DNA of 64,000 nt from Neptunicoccus cionae (GTDB lineage Bacteria > Pseudomonadota > Alphaproteobacteria > Rhodobacterales > Rhodobacteraceae): positions 1 through 64,000 of the forward strand of contig NZ_PKOJ01000007.1 in NCBI RefSeq assembly GCF_002860325.1, read 5' to 3'. Shown piece by piece: positions 33,775 to 43,261 of the stretch (the stretch's first letter is position 1; each line of letters begins with the position of its first letter). A model generated the notes under the pieces. It saw nothing but the letters and a program-made list of their open reading frames with translations, did not search any database and had not been told where the DNA came from. A program made the position numbers and the translations under genes.

Positions 33775-35104
33775 TTCTAGCTGCCTTCATATATTTAGAG
33801 GGGTTAACTGCAGTACCATTTATGCGCACCTCATAGTGAAGATGCACGCCGGTGGACCGGCCCGTGTTGCCCATATCACCAATTCGCTCTCCGCGCGAGA
33901 CCCTTTGACCGGACTTCACGCGAATTTTGCTCATGTGGGCGTAATAAGTTTCAAAACCACGCACGTGGCGGATTTTGACGAGCTTTCCATAACCGCTCTG
34001 GCGGCCTGCAAAGGTAACGACCCCGTCACCGGTGGCCAGGATCGCCGTCCCGCGTGCGCCGGCCAGATCATTGCCCTTGTGCATTCGGCGCCCGCCGGTT
34101 TTCGGGTCGCGACGATAGCCGAACCCCGAGGTGTTGCGATAGCCGCCATCAACCGGAAACGAGAGAGGCAGCTTGGAAACAGCCATTTTAGCCAGACCGA
34201 CGCGATCCATTTTATCCAGAATATCGACCGCGTCGCGGCTCAGCTGGTTTGCAGCATCCCCTTTGGTGGAAATGGAAAGCGCTGTCAGTGGTCCGCCGGT
34301 GCCCGAATGGGTGCGACGCATTTCGTCAAGAATACTGTCGGTGTTGATTCCGGCATTGCTGAGCGCCTGCTGGAGCGGGCCAAGCGTAACATCGACGGCC
34401 TGTTCTAGGCGGGCAAAGATCCGTGCGGTTTGCTGTTCCTTCAACTGTTGGGCCAGCGACATTTCGGACATCTGCGTGTAAAGTTCTTCAGCCGTGGTTT
34501 CCAGTTGGTCCCGTTGCTGAACCGTAGCTTCAAGCGCCCGGGCCATTGTTGTCAGTGTTTCTTCGGTGTCGTTTGCGCTGCCCAGCTTGGTGCTGAGACT
34601 TCCGGTAACGGCCTGCATTTCGGCCATCACACTATCGGATTGCTTTTGCGCCTCATCCCGTTCCTTGATGGCCACCTGCAGTTTTTTCTGCATGATTTTC
34701 AGGCCAGTCGCCAGTTCACGGCGTTCTTCTTCGGCCTGAAGCAATTCGCTCTGTTGTTGGGAAATCTGTTCCAGTGCGATGTAAAAACGGTCCTGCGCAG
34801 TCTGGGCTTCCAATGCGCGGGTGTCACGTTCCTTGCTCAGTTCGTTCAGACGTGCCTCGTAGGCGCGCTGCATCACCTGCGCCTGCGTTTTGTCGGATCG
34901 TGCACTGATCCGGTCGATCATCAGCGTAGATGTCGCAATAACGGTCCAGCAGACGGTTACCGTAATAACCGCGCCGACCGCTGTCTGGAACAGAGGGGTC
35001 GCCCGAAAGTAACGGGTGGTGCGCTCTGTGCGCATGTAAATACGTTGCTCGGGCACATGGCGTGCAAGCAGCGCGTTCAGTTTTGCAAACGGTCCGTTCA
35101 TCAT
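33764..35104 (-). CDS. M23 family peptidoglycan endopeptidase paired with bactofilin
   Basis: This 446-residue protein has one N-terminal transmembrane helix (about residues 35-58, VGAVITVTVCWTVIATSTLM), a long periplasmic coiled coil (about 70-235, rich in E, Q, K and L) and a C-terminal LytM domain (about 330-446). Metal ligands are His and Asp in MHKGNDLAG and HxH in HLHYEVR. It is probably an active DD-endopeptidase placed by the downstream bactofilin, with which it overlaps by 11 bases. Confidence 0.92.
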   Translation of the reverse strand: MMNGPFAKLNALLARHVPEQRIYMRTERTTRYFRATPLFQTAVGAVITVTVCWTVIATSTLMIDRISARSDKTQAQVMQRAYEARLNELSKERDTRALEAQTAQDRFYIALEQISQQQSELLQAEEERRELATGLKIMQKKLQVAIKERDEAQKQSDSVMAEMQAVTGSLSTKLGSANDTEETLTTMARALEATVQQRDQLETTAEELYTQMSEMSLAQQLKEQQTARIFARLEQAVDVTLGPLQQALSNAGINTDSILDEMRRTHSGTGGPLTALSISTKGDAANQLSRDAVDILDKMDRVGLAKMAVSKLPLSFPVDGGYRNTSGFGYRRDPKTGGRRMHKGNDLAGARGTAILATGDGVVTFAGRQSGYGKLVKIRHVRGFETYYAHMSKIRVKSGQRVSRGERIGDMGNTGRSTGVHLHYEVRINGTAVNPSKYMKAARNVF

Positions 35105-35199
35105 TTTCCCTTAGCCTCTGTATTCTGGCACCCTTTGTCGGGACCGTTGCTCGGCTTGTTTCAGAACACCCCAGTGGTTTACAAAACCCTTTGGAAACA

Positions 35200-35216
35200 G
35201 GCAAGATTTTCTTGCC
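35200..35216 (-). terminator. Weak hairpin after the DUF455 gene
   Basis: GGCAAG and CTTGCC form a 6-bp stem around ATTTT. On the - strand it is followed by TGTTTCC. It lies about 30 bases after the DUF455 stop and may be a weak terminator. Confidence 0.35.
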
Positions 35217-35245
35217 CGCTCCGCAGGTTTCCGCCAATCGGGGTG

Positions 35246-36058
35246 TTATTCACCTGCCATGGGCCAGTAGAAATCCAGCGGCAGTCCGGCCTCGGCGCGT
35301 TTTTCGTCGTTGAACGGCGGCTTCAACCCGCCCGGAAAATAACGCTGCACGAGGCGGTGAAATTCGTCCTTCGGGTCGATGTCGTGACGCCCGCACAAGA
35401 AGTGGAACCACTTGGAGCCATAGGCCACATGGCCGACTTCCTCGGCATAGATAACTTCCAGTGCACTGACGGTTTCGGCATCCTTGGCGGATTTAAACTG
35501 CTGGATCATGCCCGGGGTAACGTCCAGTCCGCGGGCTTCCAGCACCATCGGCACAATGGCCAGCCGTCCCATAAAGTCTTCTGCGGTTTCCTGCGCGGCG
35601 CGCCACATGCCCGCATGGGCCGCGAAGGCGCCGTAATAACTGCCCAATGCTTCAAGACGGTCACACAACAGGTTGAAATGCTTGCTTTCTTCATCTGCGG
35701 CTTTCACCCAGTCGTCATAATATCCCGATGGCATTCTGACATGGGCAAACCGCGCGATGATGTCCCAGTGCAAATCCACCGCATTAAGTTCGATATGGGC
35801 GATCGCATGGATCAAGGTATTGCGGCCCTCAACCGTGCCGAGCCTGCGGCGGGGAACTTTGTTTGGCGGTAGCAATTCGGGCGCGTCGGGCCGGGCGGGA
35901 AAATCCGGTGGCTGGCTGTTGCCGATTTCCAGCGGGGTGCCGGCCTCTTTCATGGAAAACCACAAGGCAGCGGCGGCATGGCTTTTGGCTGTTTTCTCAC
36001 GCCCGTCAGCCGTATTCAGGACCGAGCAGGCCAGTTCTGTCAGGGTCGGCTGGCTCAT
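35246..36058 (-). CDS. DUF455 family ferritin-like protein
   Basis: This 270-residue protein belongs to the DUF455 family, which has a ferritin-like four-helix fold. Possible di-metal ligands are in HIELNAVDLHWD, DEESKHFNLL and the AEEVGHVAYG block (Glu and ExxH patterns). Function is unproven; a tRNA-modification or oxidative role has been considered for distant relatives. The start overlaps the stop of the upstream bcp gene by 4 bases (ATGA), which links it to peroxide defence. Confidence 0.88.
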   Translation of the reverse strand: MSQPTLTELACSVLNTADGREKTAKSHAAAALWFSMKEAGTPLEIGNSQPPDFPARPDAPELLPPNKVPRRRLGTVEGRNTLIHAIAHIELNAVDLHWDIIARFAHVRMPSGYYDDWVKAADEESKHFNLLCDRLEALGSYYGAFAAHAGMWRAAQETAEDFMGRLAIVPMVLEARGLDVTPGMIQQFKSAKDAETVSALEVIYAEEVGHVAYGSKWFHFLCGRHDIDPKDEFHRLVQRYFPGGLKPPFNDEKRAEAGLPLDFYWPMAGE

Positions 36059-36516
36059 AGGGCTTTTACCGCGTCCAGAACCGCGTCCACATGGCCGGGA
36101 ACCTTCACCTTGCGCCAGATTTCACGGATTACACCGTGCCCATCGATCAGGAAGGTGGCACGTTCGATTCCCATGAACTTCTTGCCGTACATGTTTTTTT
36201 CGACCCAGACGCCCATATCTTCGCACAACGTTCCGGATTCGTCGGAAACCAGCGTGACGCCGAGGTTGTGTTTGGCTACGAATTTGTCATGGCTGGCGAC
36301 GCTGTCCTTGGAAACCCCAATGATCACGGCGCCGGCGGCTTCGAATTCTGCGGCTTTCTCGCTAAAGCCGATGCTTTCCTTGGTGCAACCCGGTGTGTTG
36401 TCTCGTGGATAAAAATATAGAACCACAGTGCGTCCGGCATAATCCGAAAGGGACACGGTTCCGCCTCCGTCCCGTGGCAGTGTGAACATAGGCGCTTTTT
36501 CACCGATTTCAGGCAT
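36055..36516 (-). CDS. bcp: Thioredoxin-dependent peroxiredoxin, Bcp/PrxQ type
   Basis: 153 residues from ATG 36516, the start of the conserved domain (MPEIGEKAPMFTLPRDGGG); longer upstream reading is not conserved. The peroxidatic Cys44 lies in YPRDNTPGCTKES. The usual resolving Cys five residues later is absent (Ile49), but Cys98 in SGTLCEDMG could serve. The enzyme reduces hydrogen and organic peroxides. It overlaps the DUF455 gene by 4 bases. Confidence 0.95.
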   Translation of the reverse strand: MPEIGEKAPMFTLPRDGGGTVSLSDYAGRTVVLYFYPRDNTPGCTKESIGFSEKAAEFEAAGAVIIGVSKDSVASHDKFVAKHNLGVTLVSDESGTLCEDMGVWVEKNMYGKKFMGIERATFLIDGHGVIREIWRKVKVPGHVDAVLDAVKAL

Positions 36517-36657
36517 TTGTATCCCCCGTTCGCAAAAACTTGTTAAACTGGCGCTGGTATCAGCGGCCCGGTCACGTAAATAGGGTGGGCGCGCAGAGAT
36601 CAAGTGTGGAAAATAACCGCATGTCACTGTTGCCGGTAAAAGACGAGCGGAGAGGCA

Positions 36658-39600
36658 TTGATCTGGATTAGACATGTTCTGGTGGCCGGAATGGCCATGC
36701 TGATGGCGGGCATCGTTCTGACGGTGCTTTGCGTTGGCGTGGTGAGCATTCTGTTGCGCAACGGTCCGGTTGAAGTCCCCTTGATGCAAGCCTTCGTTCA
36801 GGACCGCCTGAACGCCCAGATGGCCGATGAAACTGTGTTGATCGGCGGTGTGTCCCTGACGTCCGGTGCTCAGGGCGTGGGCAACAGTATCCAGTTGCGG
36901 GATGTAGAGATTGCGGATGCCGAAGGCCGGACGCTGCTGGTTGTGCCGGAACTGCGTACACGTTTTTCGCTGTTGTCGCTGTTGCACGGTCGGGTCGCCC
37001 CGGAAGATATCGGAATTGTCGGATCGGAACTGTCTCTGGAACGGGCAGAGGATGGTACGATCACCCTGTTCGGAGATGGCGCGGGGCTGACTGAAGGGCT
37101 TGATGTGCTGGCCCTGCTGGACGGGCTTCAGACAAGGGTCGGCCTGCGGAGCCTGAAAAAGATTGCCTTGTTCGATACGGAAGTGACCTATCTGGACCGC
37201 GCATCGGGCCGGTCTTGGGTTCTTGCCAATTCAACGCTGACAATCACACGGGACGGGGACCGGTTGTCGGGTCGTGCAGAACTGGCGCTCAGCGGCACGG
37301 ACGGTGGCGCGCAGTCGAATGCGGCCAAACTCAAGACGGCTACGATGATCCTGAACGGTGACTACGTGCTCGGTTCCGAAGAGGCGACTGTTTCCTTTCA
37401 GTTTGCACAGGCCGCGCCTTCGGAAATCGCGGATCTTTTTCAGGCGTTCGACTGGTTGCGCAATCTGGAGACCACCTTGTCAGGCTCTGTCCGCGCGAGC
37501 CTGTCCGGTGACGGAACCCTTGGTGATCTTCACGGTGTATTGCAGTTGTCGGAAGGGGCTTTGGCGGAAACGCCGGACAGTCAGCCGCTTACCTTCAGTC
37601 AGGCCAAAGTCTATTTTGATTACAATCACGAGAAAGACACTCTCAACCTGACGCAGGTCGATCTGGAAACCAGTTCCGGTGCTCTGCAAGCCACCGGCTT
37701 TGCCCAGATGCACCGTAGCGTTTCCGGAAGCGTGGACGCTCTTTCGGGGCAATTGCGCCTGTCTGATATCAACATCCAGCGTCCGGACCTGTTCGATCAG
37801 GACGTGGGCCTGTCTGCTGCCGCCCTTGATGCGCGCGTTTCCTTTTCCCCGCTTACAATCGAGGTCGGCCGGCTGGCTGTTTTTGACGCAGACACAACCA
37901 TCAAGATCAAGGGCAGGTCGGTTGCGGGGGAAACATATTGGGAAAACAGCTACGATGTGGATGTGAACCGGATCGGGCTGGCGCGATTGAAACAGCTCTG
38001 GCCGAAACCGGTCGTTGAAAAAACGCGCCGCTGGATGAACGAGAATGTTTCGCAAGGGCAGATCGTGAATTTTGGCGGTGGTATGCGATCCTATTCCGGT
38101 GAGTACGAATATGCGTTCAACTTCGGCATCGAAGACGCGAACTTCCGCTTTTTAAAAACCGTTCCTCGATTGCAAGAGGGTGTCGGATTTGGCTATCTCA
38201 CCCACAAGGACTTGAGGCTCGATCTGAGCAGCGGCTATGTGGTGGCCCCAAACGGGACCGAAGTTGATGTGGCCGGATCATCCCTGTTCATTCCTGACAT
38301 CCACCAGCGCCCGTCTCCCGGTGAGATCACGCTAAGTGCAAAGGGGAGCGTGGGGGCTGCACTCGCCCTTTTGAACGTGGAAAAATTTCAGTTTCTGAAA
38401 AAGGTCGGGCTGTCCGAGGATATTGCCGAAGGGCAGGCTGTTGTGCAGGGCACCTTCAAACTGCCGCTTGATAAAGACGCCAAGACCAGTGATGTGAAAA
38501 TGGATCTGACTGCCCGGTTGACGGATTTGCATTCTCACACCTTGATCAAAGGAAAATCCCTGACGGCAGATGTGCTGGAAGCGCAGATTACAGACCAAGG
38601 GGTGACCCTTTCGGGGGATGCGGTGCTGGATGCTGTACCCGTGACTGCCCGCTGGAAACAGGCTTTTGGCAAGGATGTTCCAAAAGAAAGCACAGTTTTT
38701 GCGCAATTCGATCTGTCGGATCAAAACCTGCGTTCTCTGGGCATTCAATTGCCCGATGGAACGATCCGCGGTCAGGCAAGGGGGGCGATGGATGTTACCC
38801 TTCGGAAAGGGGCGGCACCGGTATTTGAATTGTCGTCGAATTTGCAAGGGGCGCGACTGTCGATTCCTGCGCTTAACTGGTCCAAAGCCGCAGGAACCGC
38901 GGGGAGTCTGGATATAACGGGCCAGTTGGGAGACCAGCCGCAAGTGGATCGGATCGCTTTTCGCGCGCCGGGATTGGCAGCCGAAGGAACATTGGATCTG
39001 AACCCTGACGGAAGTTTGCGCCGCGCCCGTTTCGACAGTGTTTCGGTTGGACGCTGGCTTGACACTTCGGCAATTCTGACGCCGCAGGGGAATGGCAGCG
39101 CCAATATCTCTGTCAACGGAGGGCGTGCTGACCTGCGTTTTCTGGACGATGCAGCGGACGGCGGGCAATCCGGTGGGTCCGGCAACTCCACGATCAAACT
39201 GGCTTTGGATCAGGTCCGTATAACCGACAGCCTGACCCTGAGCTCTTTTTCTGGCAAGCTGACCACTGCCCAAGGTTTGCGGGGCAGTTTCGTAGGGCGG
39301 ATCAACGGGGGCACGCGGGTGGACGGCAAGCTGTTCCCTCAGTCCCATGGCACAGCGTTGGAACTGAGCAGCAAGGACGCCGGCGGTGCGCTGCAATCTG
39401 CCGGACTTTTGAAGAACGCACGGGGCGGAGAGTTGCGTCTGGTGCTGGTGCCCCGTTCGGGCGACGGGAATTACGACGGCAACCTGAATATATCGCGCAC
39501 CCGTTTACGGGATGCCTCAGCGATGGCGGGGCTGCTGAACGCGATTTCGGTTGTCGGTCTGCTGCAGCAATTGGAAGGGGAAGGAATCCATTTCAACACT

Positions 39601-39945
39601 GTTGAAGGCGGATTCAAACTGCGCTCCAACGGGGTAAAGCTGGAAAGGATCAGCGCCGTCGGGCCTTCAATGGGAATGACGCTGGACGGATGGTATGACA
39701 CGGCCCGTAAATCGGTTAACTTCGAGGGCGTTGTCACGCCTCTTTACGCTGTAAACGGCATTTTCGAACGCCTATTCGGCCCGTTGATGGGGCGGCGTAA
39801 AGGGGAAGGCATGTTCAGCTTTACCTACAGGATGCAAGGTCCTGCGGACAATCCGAAGGTTTCGGTCAACCCGCTATCAATCCTCACACCCGGCGCCTTC
39901 CGTGAGATTTTCCGCACCCAGCCGCCCGCACCACCATCGCAATGA
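36658..39945 (+). CDS. Large AsmA-superfamily (YhdP/DUF3971-like) envelope protein
   Basis: This 1095-residue protein has one N-terminal transmembrane helix (about residues 6-32, VLVAGMAMLMAGIVLTVLCV), then a very long beta-rich periplasmic region with repeating amphipathic strands. Conserved DUF3971/AsmA-like patterns appear near RWMNENVSQGQIVNFGG (about 458-475) and towards the end (MAGLLNAISVVGLLQQLEG). YhdP, TamB and AsmA proteins form grooves that move phospholipids between the membranes. The start is TTG at 36658 with GGAGAGG 4-5 bases upstream; an ATG at 36691 would cut into the transmembrane helix. Confidence 0.88.
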   Translation: MIWIRHVLVAGMAMLMAGIVLTVLCVGVVSILLRNGPVEVPLMQAFVQDRLNAQMADETVLIGGVSLTSGAQGVGNSIQLRDVEIADAEGRTLLVVPELRTRFSLLSLLHGRVAPEDIGIVGSELSLERAEDGTITLFGDGAGLTEGLDVLALLDGLQTRVGLRSLKKIALFDTEVTYLDRASGRSWVLANSTLTITRDGDRLSGRAELALSGTDGGAQSNAAKLKTATMILNGDYVLGSEEATVSFQFAQAAPSEIADLFQAFDWLRNLETTLSGSVRASLSGDGTLGDLHGVLQLSEGALAETPDSQPLTFSQAKVYFDYNHEKDTLNLTQVDLETSSGALQATGFAQMHRSVSGSVDALSGQLRLSDINIQRPDLFDQDVGLSAAALDARVSFSPLTIEVGRLAVFDADTTIKIKGRSVAGETYWENSYDVDVNRIGLARLKQLWPKPVVEKTRRWMNENVSQGQIVNFGGGMRSYSGEYEYAFNFGIEDANFRFLKTVPRLQEGVGFGYLTHKDLRLDLSSGYVVAPNGTEVDVAGSSLFIPDIHQRPSPGEITLSAKGSVGAALALLNVEKFQFLKKVGLSEDIAEGQAVVQGTFKLPLDKDAKTSDVKMDLTARLTDLHSHTLIKGKSLTADVLEAQITDQGVTLSGDAVLDAVPVTARWKQAFGKDVPKESTVFAQFDLSDQNLRSLGIQLPDGTIRGQARGAMDVTLRKGAAPVFELSSNLQGARLSIPALNWSKAAGTAGSLDITGQLGDQPQVDRIAFRAPGLAAEGTLDLNPDGSLRRARFDSVSVGRWLDTSAILTPQGNGSANISVNGGRADLRFLDDAADGGQSGGSGNSTIKLALDQVRITDSLTLSSFSGKLTTAQGLRGSFVGRINGGTRVDGKLFPQSHGTALELSSKDAGGALQSAGLLKNARGGELRLVLVPRSGDGNYDGNLNISRTRLRDASAMAGLLNAISVVGLLQQLEGEGIHFNTVEGGFKLRSNGVKLERISAVGPSMGMTLDGWYDTARKSVNFEGVVTPLYAVNGIFERLFGPLMGRRKGEGMFSFTYRMQGPADNPKVSVNPLSILTPGAFREIFRTQPPAPPSQ

Positions 39946-40020
39946 ACGTTAAATGCGCCTCCGTCGCAATGAGTGCAAAAATAGTTGCACTCCGGCGCGG
40001 GTTTGGGCATGGGCAGGGCC

Positions 40021-41079
40021 ATGAAACTCTCTGATTTTGATTTTGACCTGCCCGAAAGCCTGATCGCATTGCGTCCGGCCAAACCACGCCCGTCCTCGCG
40101 CCTGTTGCTGGCCGAGGGCACGGCTCTGTCGGACCATCACTTTTACGATTTGCCCAAGTTCCTGCGGCGGGGGGATCGTCTGGTTCTGAATGACACAAAG
40201 GTCATTCCCGCGCGGTTGAACGGCAAGCGGCGGCGCATGTCCGATCAGGGCGAAACCTTTGCGGCGGTTGAAGTGACCCTGTTGTCGCTGGACGGGCAGG
40301 GCGACTGGATGGCACTGGCCAAACCGGGACGACGGGTTCGGGTGGGAGAGGAAATCGCCTTTTCGCCGGAACTGTCAGCCACAGTGCTCGACAAGAGCGC
40401 GGACGGGCTGCGGTTACGGTTTTCCCTGTCCGGGCCCGCGTTCGACGCACAACTGGCAGCTTTAGGCGCTATGCCGCTGCCGCCCTATATCGCTGCAAAA
40501 CGGGCTGCTGACGCGCAAGACGCGCAGGATTATCAAACGGTTTTTGCCCAAAATTCCGGTGCCGTTGCCGCGCCGACAGCTTCGCTGCATTTCGATCAGG
40601 GAATACTGGATGCGCTTGCGGATACGGGCGTGACTTTCACCAAAGTGACCCTTCACGTCGGGGCCGGAACATTTCTTCCGGTGAAGGTGGATGATGTCAG
40701 CGATCACAAGATGCATGCGGAATGGGGCAGGGTAGACGAACAGGCCGCTGCCGAAATCGCGCAGACCAAAGCACAGGGCGGGCGGGTTATTCCGGTTGGC
40801 ACCACAGCCCTGCGCCTGATCGAAACCGCCGCCCGCGACACCGGCGAGATTGCCCCCTGGGTCGGGGAAACCGATATCTTCATCAAGCCCGGTTTCGAAT
40901 TCGCCGTGACAGACGGGCTGATCACGAATTTCCATCTGCCGAAATCGACGCTGATGATGCTGGTCAGCGCCCTGATGGGGGTGGATACGATCAAATCCGT
41001 TTACGCGCATGCGATCGCAGAGAAATACCGCTTCTTTTCCTACGGCGACAGCTCTCTTCTCTTGCCTGAACGGCGGTAA
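40021..41079 (+). CDS. queA: S-adenosylmethionine:tRNA ribosyltransferase-isomerase
   Basis: This 352-residue enzyme makes epoxyqueuosine in tRNA from preQ1 and SAM. The conserved N-terminus [17 protein letters not shown] fixes the start at 40021, with GGCAGGG upstream. Family blocks include [52 protein letters not shown] and the closing [15 protein letters not shown]. It stands alone between the AsmA-like gene and an MFS gene. Confidence 0.97.
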   Translation: MKLSDFDFDLPESLIALRPAKPRPSSRLLLAEGTALSDHHFYDLPKFLRRGDRLVLNDTKVIPARLNGKRRRMSDQGETFAAVEVTLLSLDGQGDWMALAKPGRRVRVGEEIAFSPELSATVLDKSADGLRLRFSLSGPAFDAQLAALGAMPLPPYIAAKRAADAQDAQDYQTVFAQNSGAVAAPTASLHFDQGILDALADTGVTFTKVTLHVGAGTFLPVKVDDVSDHKMHAEWGRVDEQAAAEIAQTKAQGGRVIPVGTTALRLIETAARDTGEIAPWVGETDIFIKPGFEFAVTDGLITNFHLPKSTLMMLVSALMGVDTIKSVYAHAIAEKYRFFSYGDSSLLLPERR

Positions 41080-41184
41080 GCTGCGCAAGGAGGCGAATAG
41101 CTTGCCAAAGGTGTCGTGTTTGTCTTGTACCATGACAGGCGAATCCCATATGGCTGGCAAAATTCAAAGCGGTTAGGCGACGAC

Positions 41185-42459
41185 ATGACACTTGTACTGA
41201 AAAACTCCTGGGCGCTTCTGCTGGGAATGTTCCTGCTGATGCTGGGCAATGGTGTGCAAGGTACACTGCTCGGGATTCGCGGGGCGCTCGAAGGGTTCAC
41301 ACCGGGCGCCATGTCCCTGATCATGTCCGGCTATTTCGTCGGCTTTCTGGGGGGATCGCAAATGGCGCCGGGGATGATCCGGCGGGTCGGGCACGTTCGC
41401 GTATTTGCCGCTCTTGCCTCTATGATCTCTGCTGCGTTGATCCTCTATGCGGCGATCCCGAATGAGTATGTATGGTTCTTTCTGCGAGTCATTGTCGGTT
41501 TCTGCTTTTCCGGCGTGTATGTGGTCGCTGAAAGCTGGTTGAATGATTCTGCGACCAACGAAACACGCGGGCAGGCACTATCGGCATATCTCATCGTTCA
41601 GATGATGGGGATTGTCGCAGCGCAGTGGCTGCTGAACTTTGCCGATGTGGGCGGCTTCATTCTGTTTATTATTATCTCGGTTGCGGTTTCTGTTTCCTTT
41701 GCGCCGATTCTCCTCTCGGTCAGCCCCGCGCCGGTGTTCCACACCACCAAACCGATGAGCCTGAAAGAACTATACCATGCCTCGCCGCTCGGGATTACCG
41801 GCTCTTTCCTGCTGGGGGCGATTTTTGCTGCTCTCTTCGGGATGACGGCGGTTTACGGCACCGAAAAGGGTATGAGCGTTGGTGAGATTTCCTTCTTTGT
41901 AGGGATCATCTATGTCGGCGGGATGTTGTGCCAGTTCCCGATCGGCTGGCTGTCAGACCGGATGGACCGGCGTCTGCTGATCATCGGGATCACGCTGATC
42001 GGAACGGCTGCAACACTGGTAGCCTTTGCTTTTGCAGGGAATTTCACACTGATCCTGATCTGTAGCTTTATCATCGGCGGTGTCGCGAACCCGCTGTATT
42101 CGCTGTTACTGGCACATACCAACGACTTTCTGGAACTGGAAGATATGGCTGCGGCCAGTGGCGGTTTGATTTTTGTCAACGGGATCGGGGCCATCGCCGG
42201 CCCGCTGATCGTGGGCTGGATGATGTCCACCTTCGGGTCTGACAGTTTCTTCCTGTATATCGGTGCGCTGACCATGACGATGGCGGTCTATGCGATCTAC
42301 CGGACGTTCCAGCGTGCCTCGCCGGATGTGGACGACACAAACAGCTACGCGCCGGTGTTCAGCACGGCCTCTCCGGTGGCCTTTGAGGTTGCGCAAGAAG
42401 TCGCAATCGAGATGGCATTGGAGGGTGAAGAAAACAACGATAGCGTTAACAGTTTGTAA
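41185..42459 (+). CDS. MFS transporter
   Basis: This 424-residue protein has 12 predicted transmembrane helices. ATG 41185 starts directly before TM1 (NSWALLLGMFLLMLGNGVQG). The loop 2-3 region GSQMAPGMIRRVGHVRVF and the loop 8-9 region PIGWLSDRMDRRLLII are typical of the major facilitator superfamily, near the YcaD-like group. The substrate is unknown. The C-terminal 40 residues are acidic and cytoplasmic. Confidence 0.9.
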   Translation: MTLVLKNSWALLLGMFLLMLGNGVQGTLLGIRGALEGFTPGAMSLIMSGYFVGFLGGSQMAPGMIRRVGHVRVFAALASMISAALILYAAIPNEYVWFFLRVIVGFCFSGVYVVAESWLNDSATNETRGQALSAYLIVQMMGIVAAQWLLNFADVGGFILFIIISVAVSVSFAPILLSVSPAPVFHTTKPMSLKELYHASPLGITGSFLLGAIFAALFGMTAVYGTEKGMSVGEISFFVGIIYVGGMLCQFPIGWLSDRMDRRLLIIGITLIGTAATLVAFAFAGNFTLILICSFIIGGVANPLYSLLLAHTNDFLELEDMAAASGGLIFVNGIGAIAGPLIVGWMMSTFGSDSFFLYIGALTMTMAVYAIYRTFQRASPDVDDTNSYAPVFSTASPVAFEVAQEVAIEMALEGEENNDSVNSL

Positions 42460-42552
42460 AATAGTTAAAAAATGGTTGACGCATACCTGTGAAGTAACAA
42501 GTCTGTAACGTAAGGCCCTGTTATTTTGTGTGTAGCTATGTCGGAGAGAACG

Positions 42553-43131
42553 ATGGACAAAGCCAAAGAGATTATCGAGTTCTGGATTAACGAAGTCGGA
42601 CCCAAAGGATGGTATCAGGGCACCAAGGCGCTTGATGACACGATCAAAGACCGTTTCATGGACGACTATGAGGCGGCAAAACGGGGCGAATATGACAGTT
42701 GGGGCAGTTGCCCTGACAAATCGCTGGCGTTGTTGATCCTGCTGGACCAATTTCCCCGCAACATGTTTCGTGAAGACCCGCGCGCTTTTGAAACCGATGG
42801 CAAGGCGCTTAAAGTGGCCGCACATGCCATCGACGAAGGGTACGATATGCGAACGGGCGAACCCGAGCGCCAGTTCTTCTATCTGCCGTTCATGCATTCC
42901 GAATGCCTGACTCATCAGGAACGCTGTGTCCGTCTGATCGCAAAACGGATGAGCGCGCAGGGCAGCACTAATTTGCTGCATGCCAAAGTCCATCGTGCTG
43001 TGATCCGCAAATTCGGACGTTTTCCCTACCGCAACAATGCGCTGGGGCGCAGTTCCACAGAAGGCGAAGTCGCGTTTTTGGAAAACGGCGGCTACCAGCA
43101 GATGACACAAGAGGTCAAAGCCGCCGCCTGA
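42553..43131 (+). CDS. DUF924 family protein
   Basis: 192 residues from ATG 42553, chosen because GGAGAG stands 5 bases upstream and the conserved start (IIEFWINEVGPKGWY) follows. Conserved DUF924 blocks are LALLILLDQFPRNMFR and FFYLPFMHSECLTHQERCV. The family has a TPR-like helical fold and no proven function. It lies between an MFS gene and lpd, with 130 bases before lpd. Confidence 0.9.
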   Translation: MDKAKEIIEFWINEVGPKGWYQGTKALDDTIKDRFMDDYEAAKRGEYDSWGSCPDKSLALLILLDQFPRNMFREDPRAFETDGKALKVAAHAIDEGYDMRTGEPERQFFYLPFMHSECLTHQERCVRLIAKRMSAQGSTNLLHAKVHRAVIRKFGRFPYRNNALGRSSTEGEVAFLENGGYQQMTQEVKAAA

Positions 43132-43261
43132 GCAGGAATGGTCACAGGTTTTCACAGGCTGATTTTGTCTTAGTTTATGGTGTGCTCTTGCGAGCGGGGA
43201 TGAAATGTAGCATCCTAGTTGCAAGATAGTTTAACCTTGAACCAATTCTGCGAGGACGAGA

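Noticed and set aside
34430-35872. 480-codon frame opposite the M23 peptidase and DUF455 genes
   Set aside because: It spans two genes and their intergenic gap on the other strand and has no recognisable domain.
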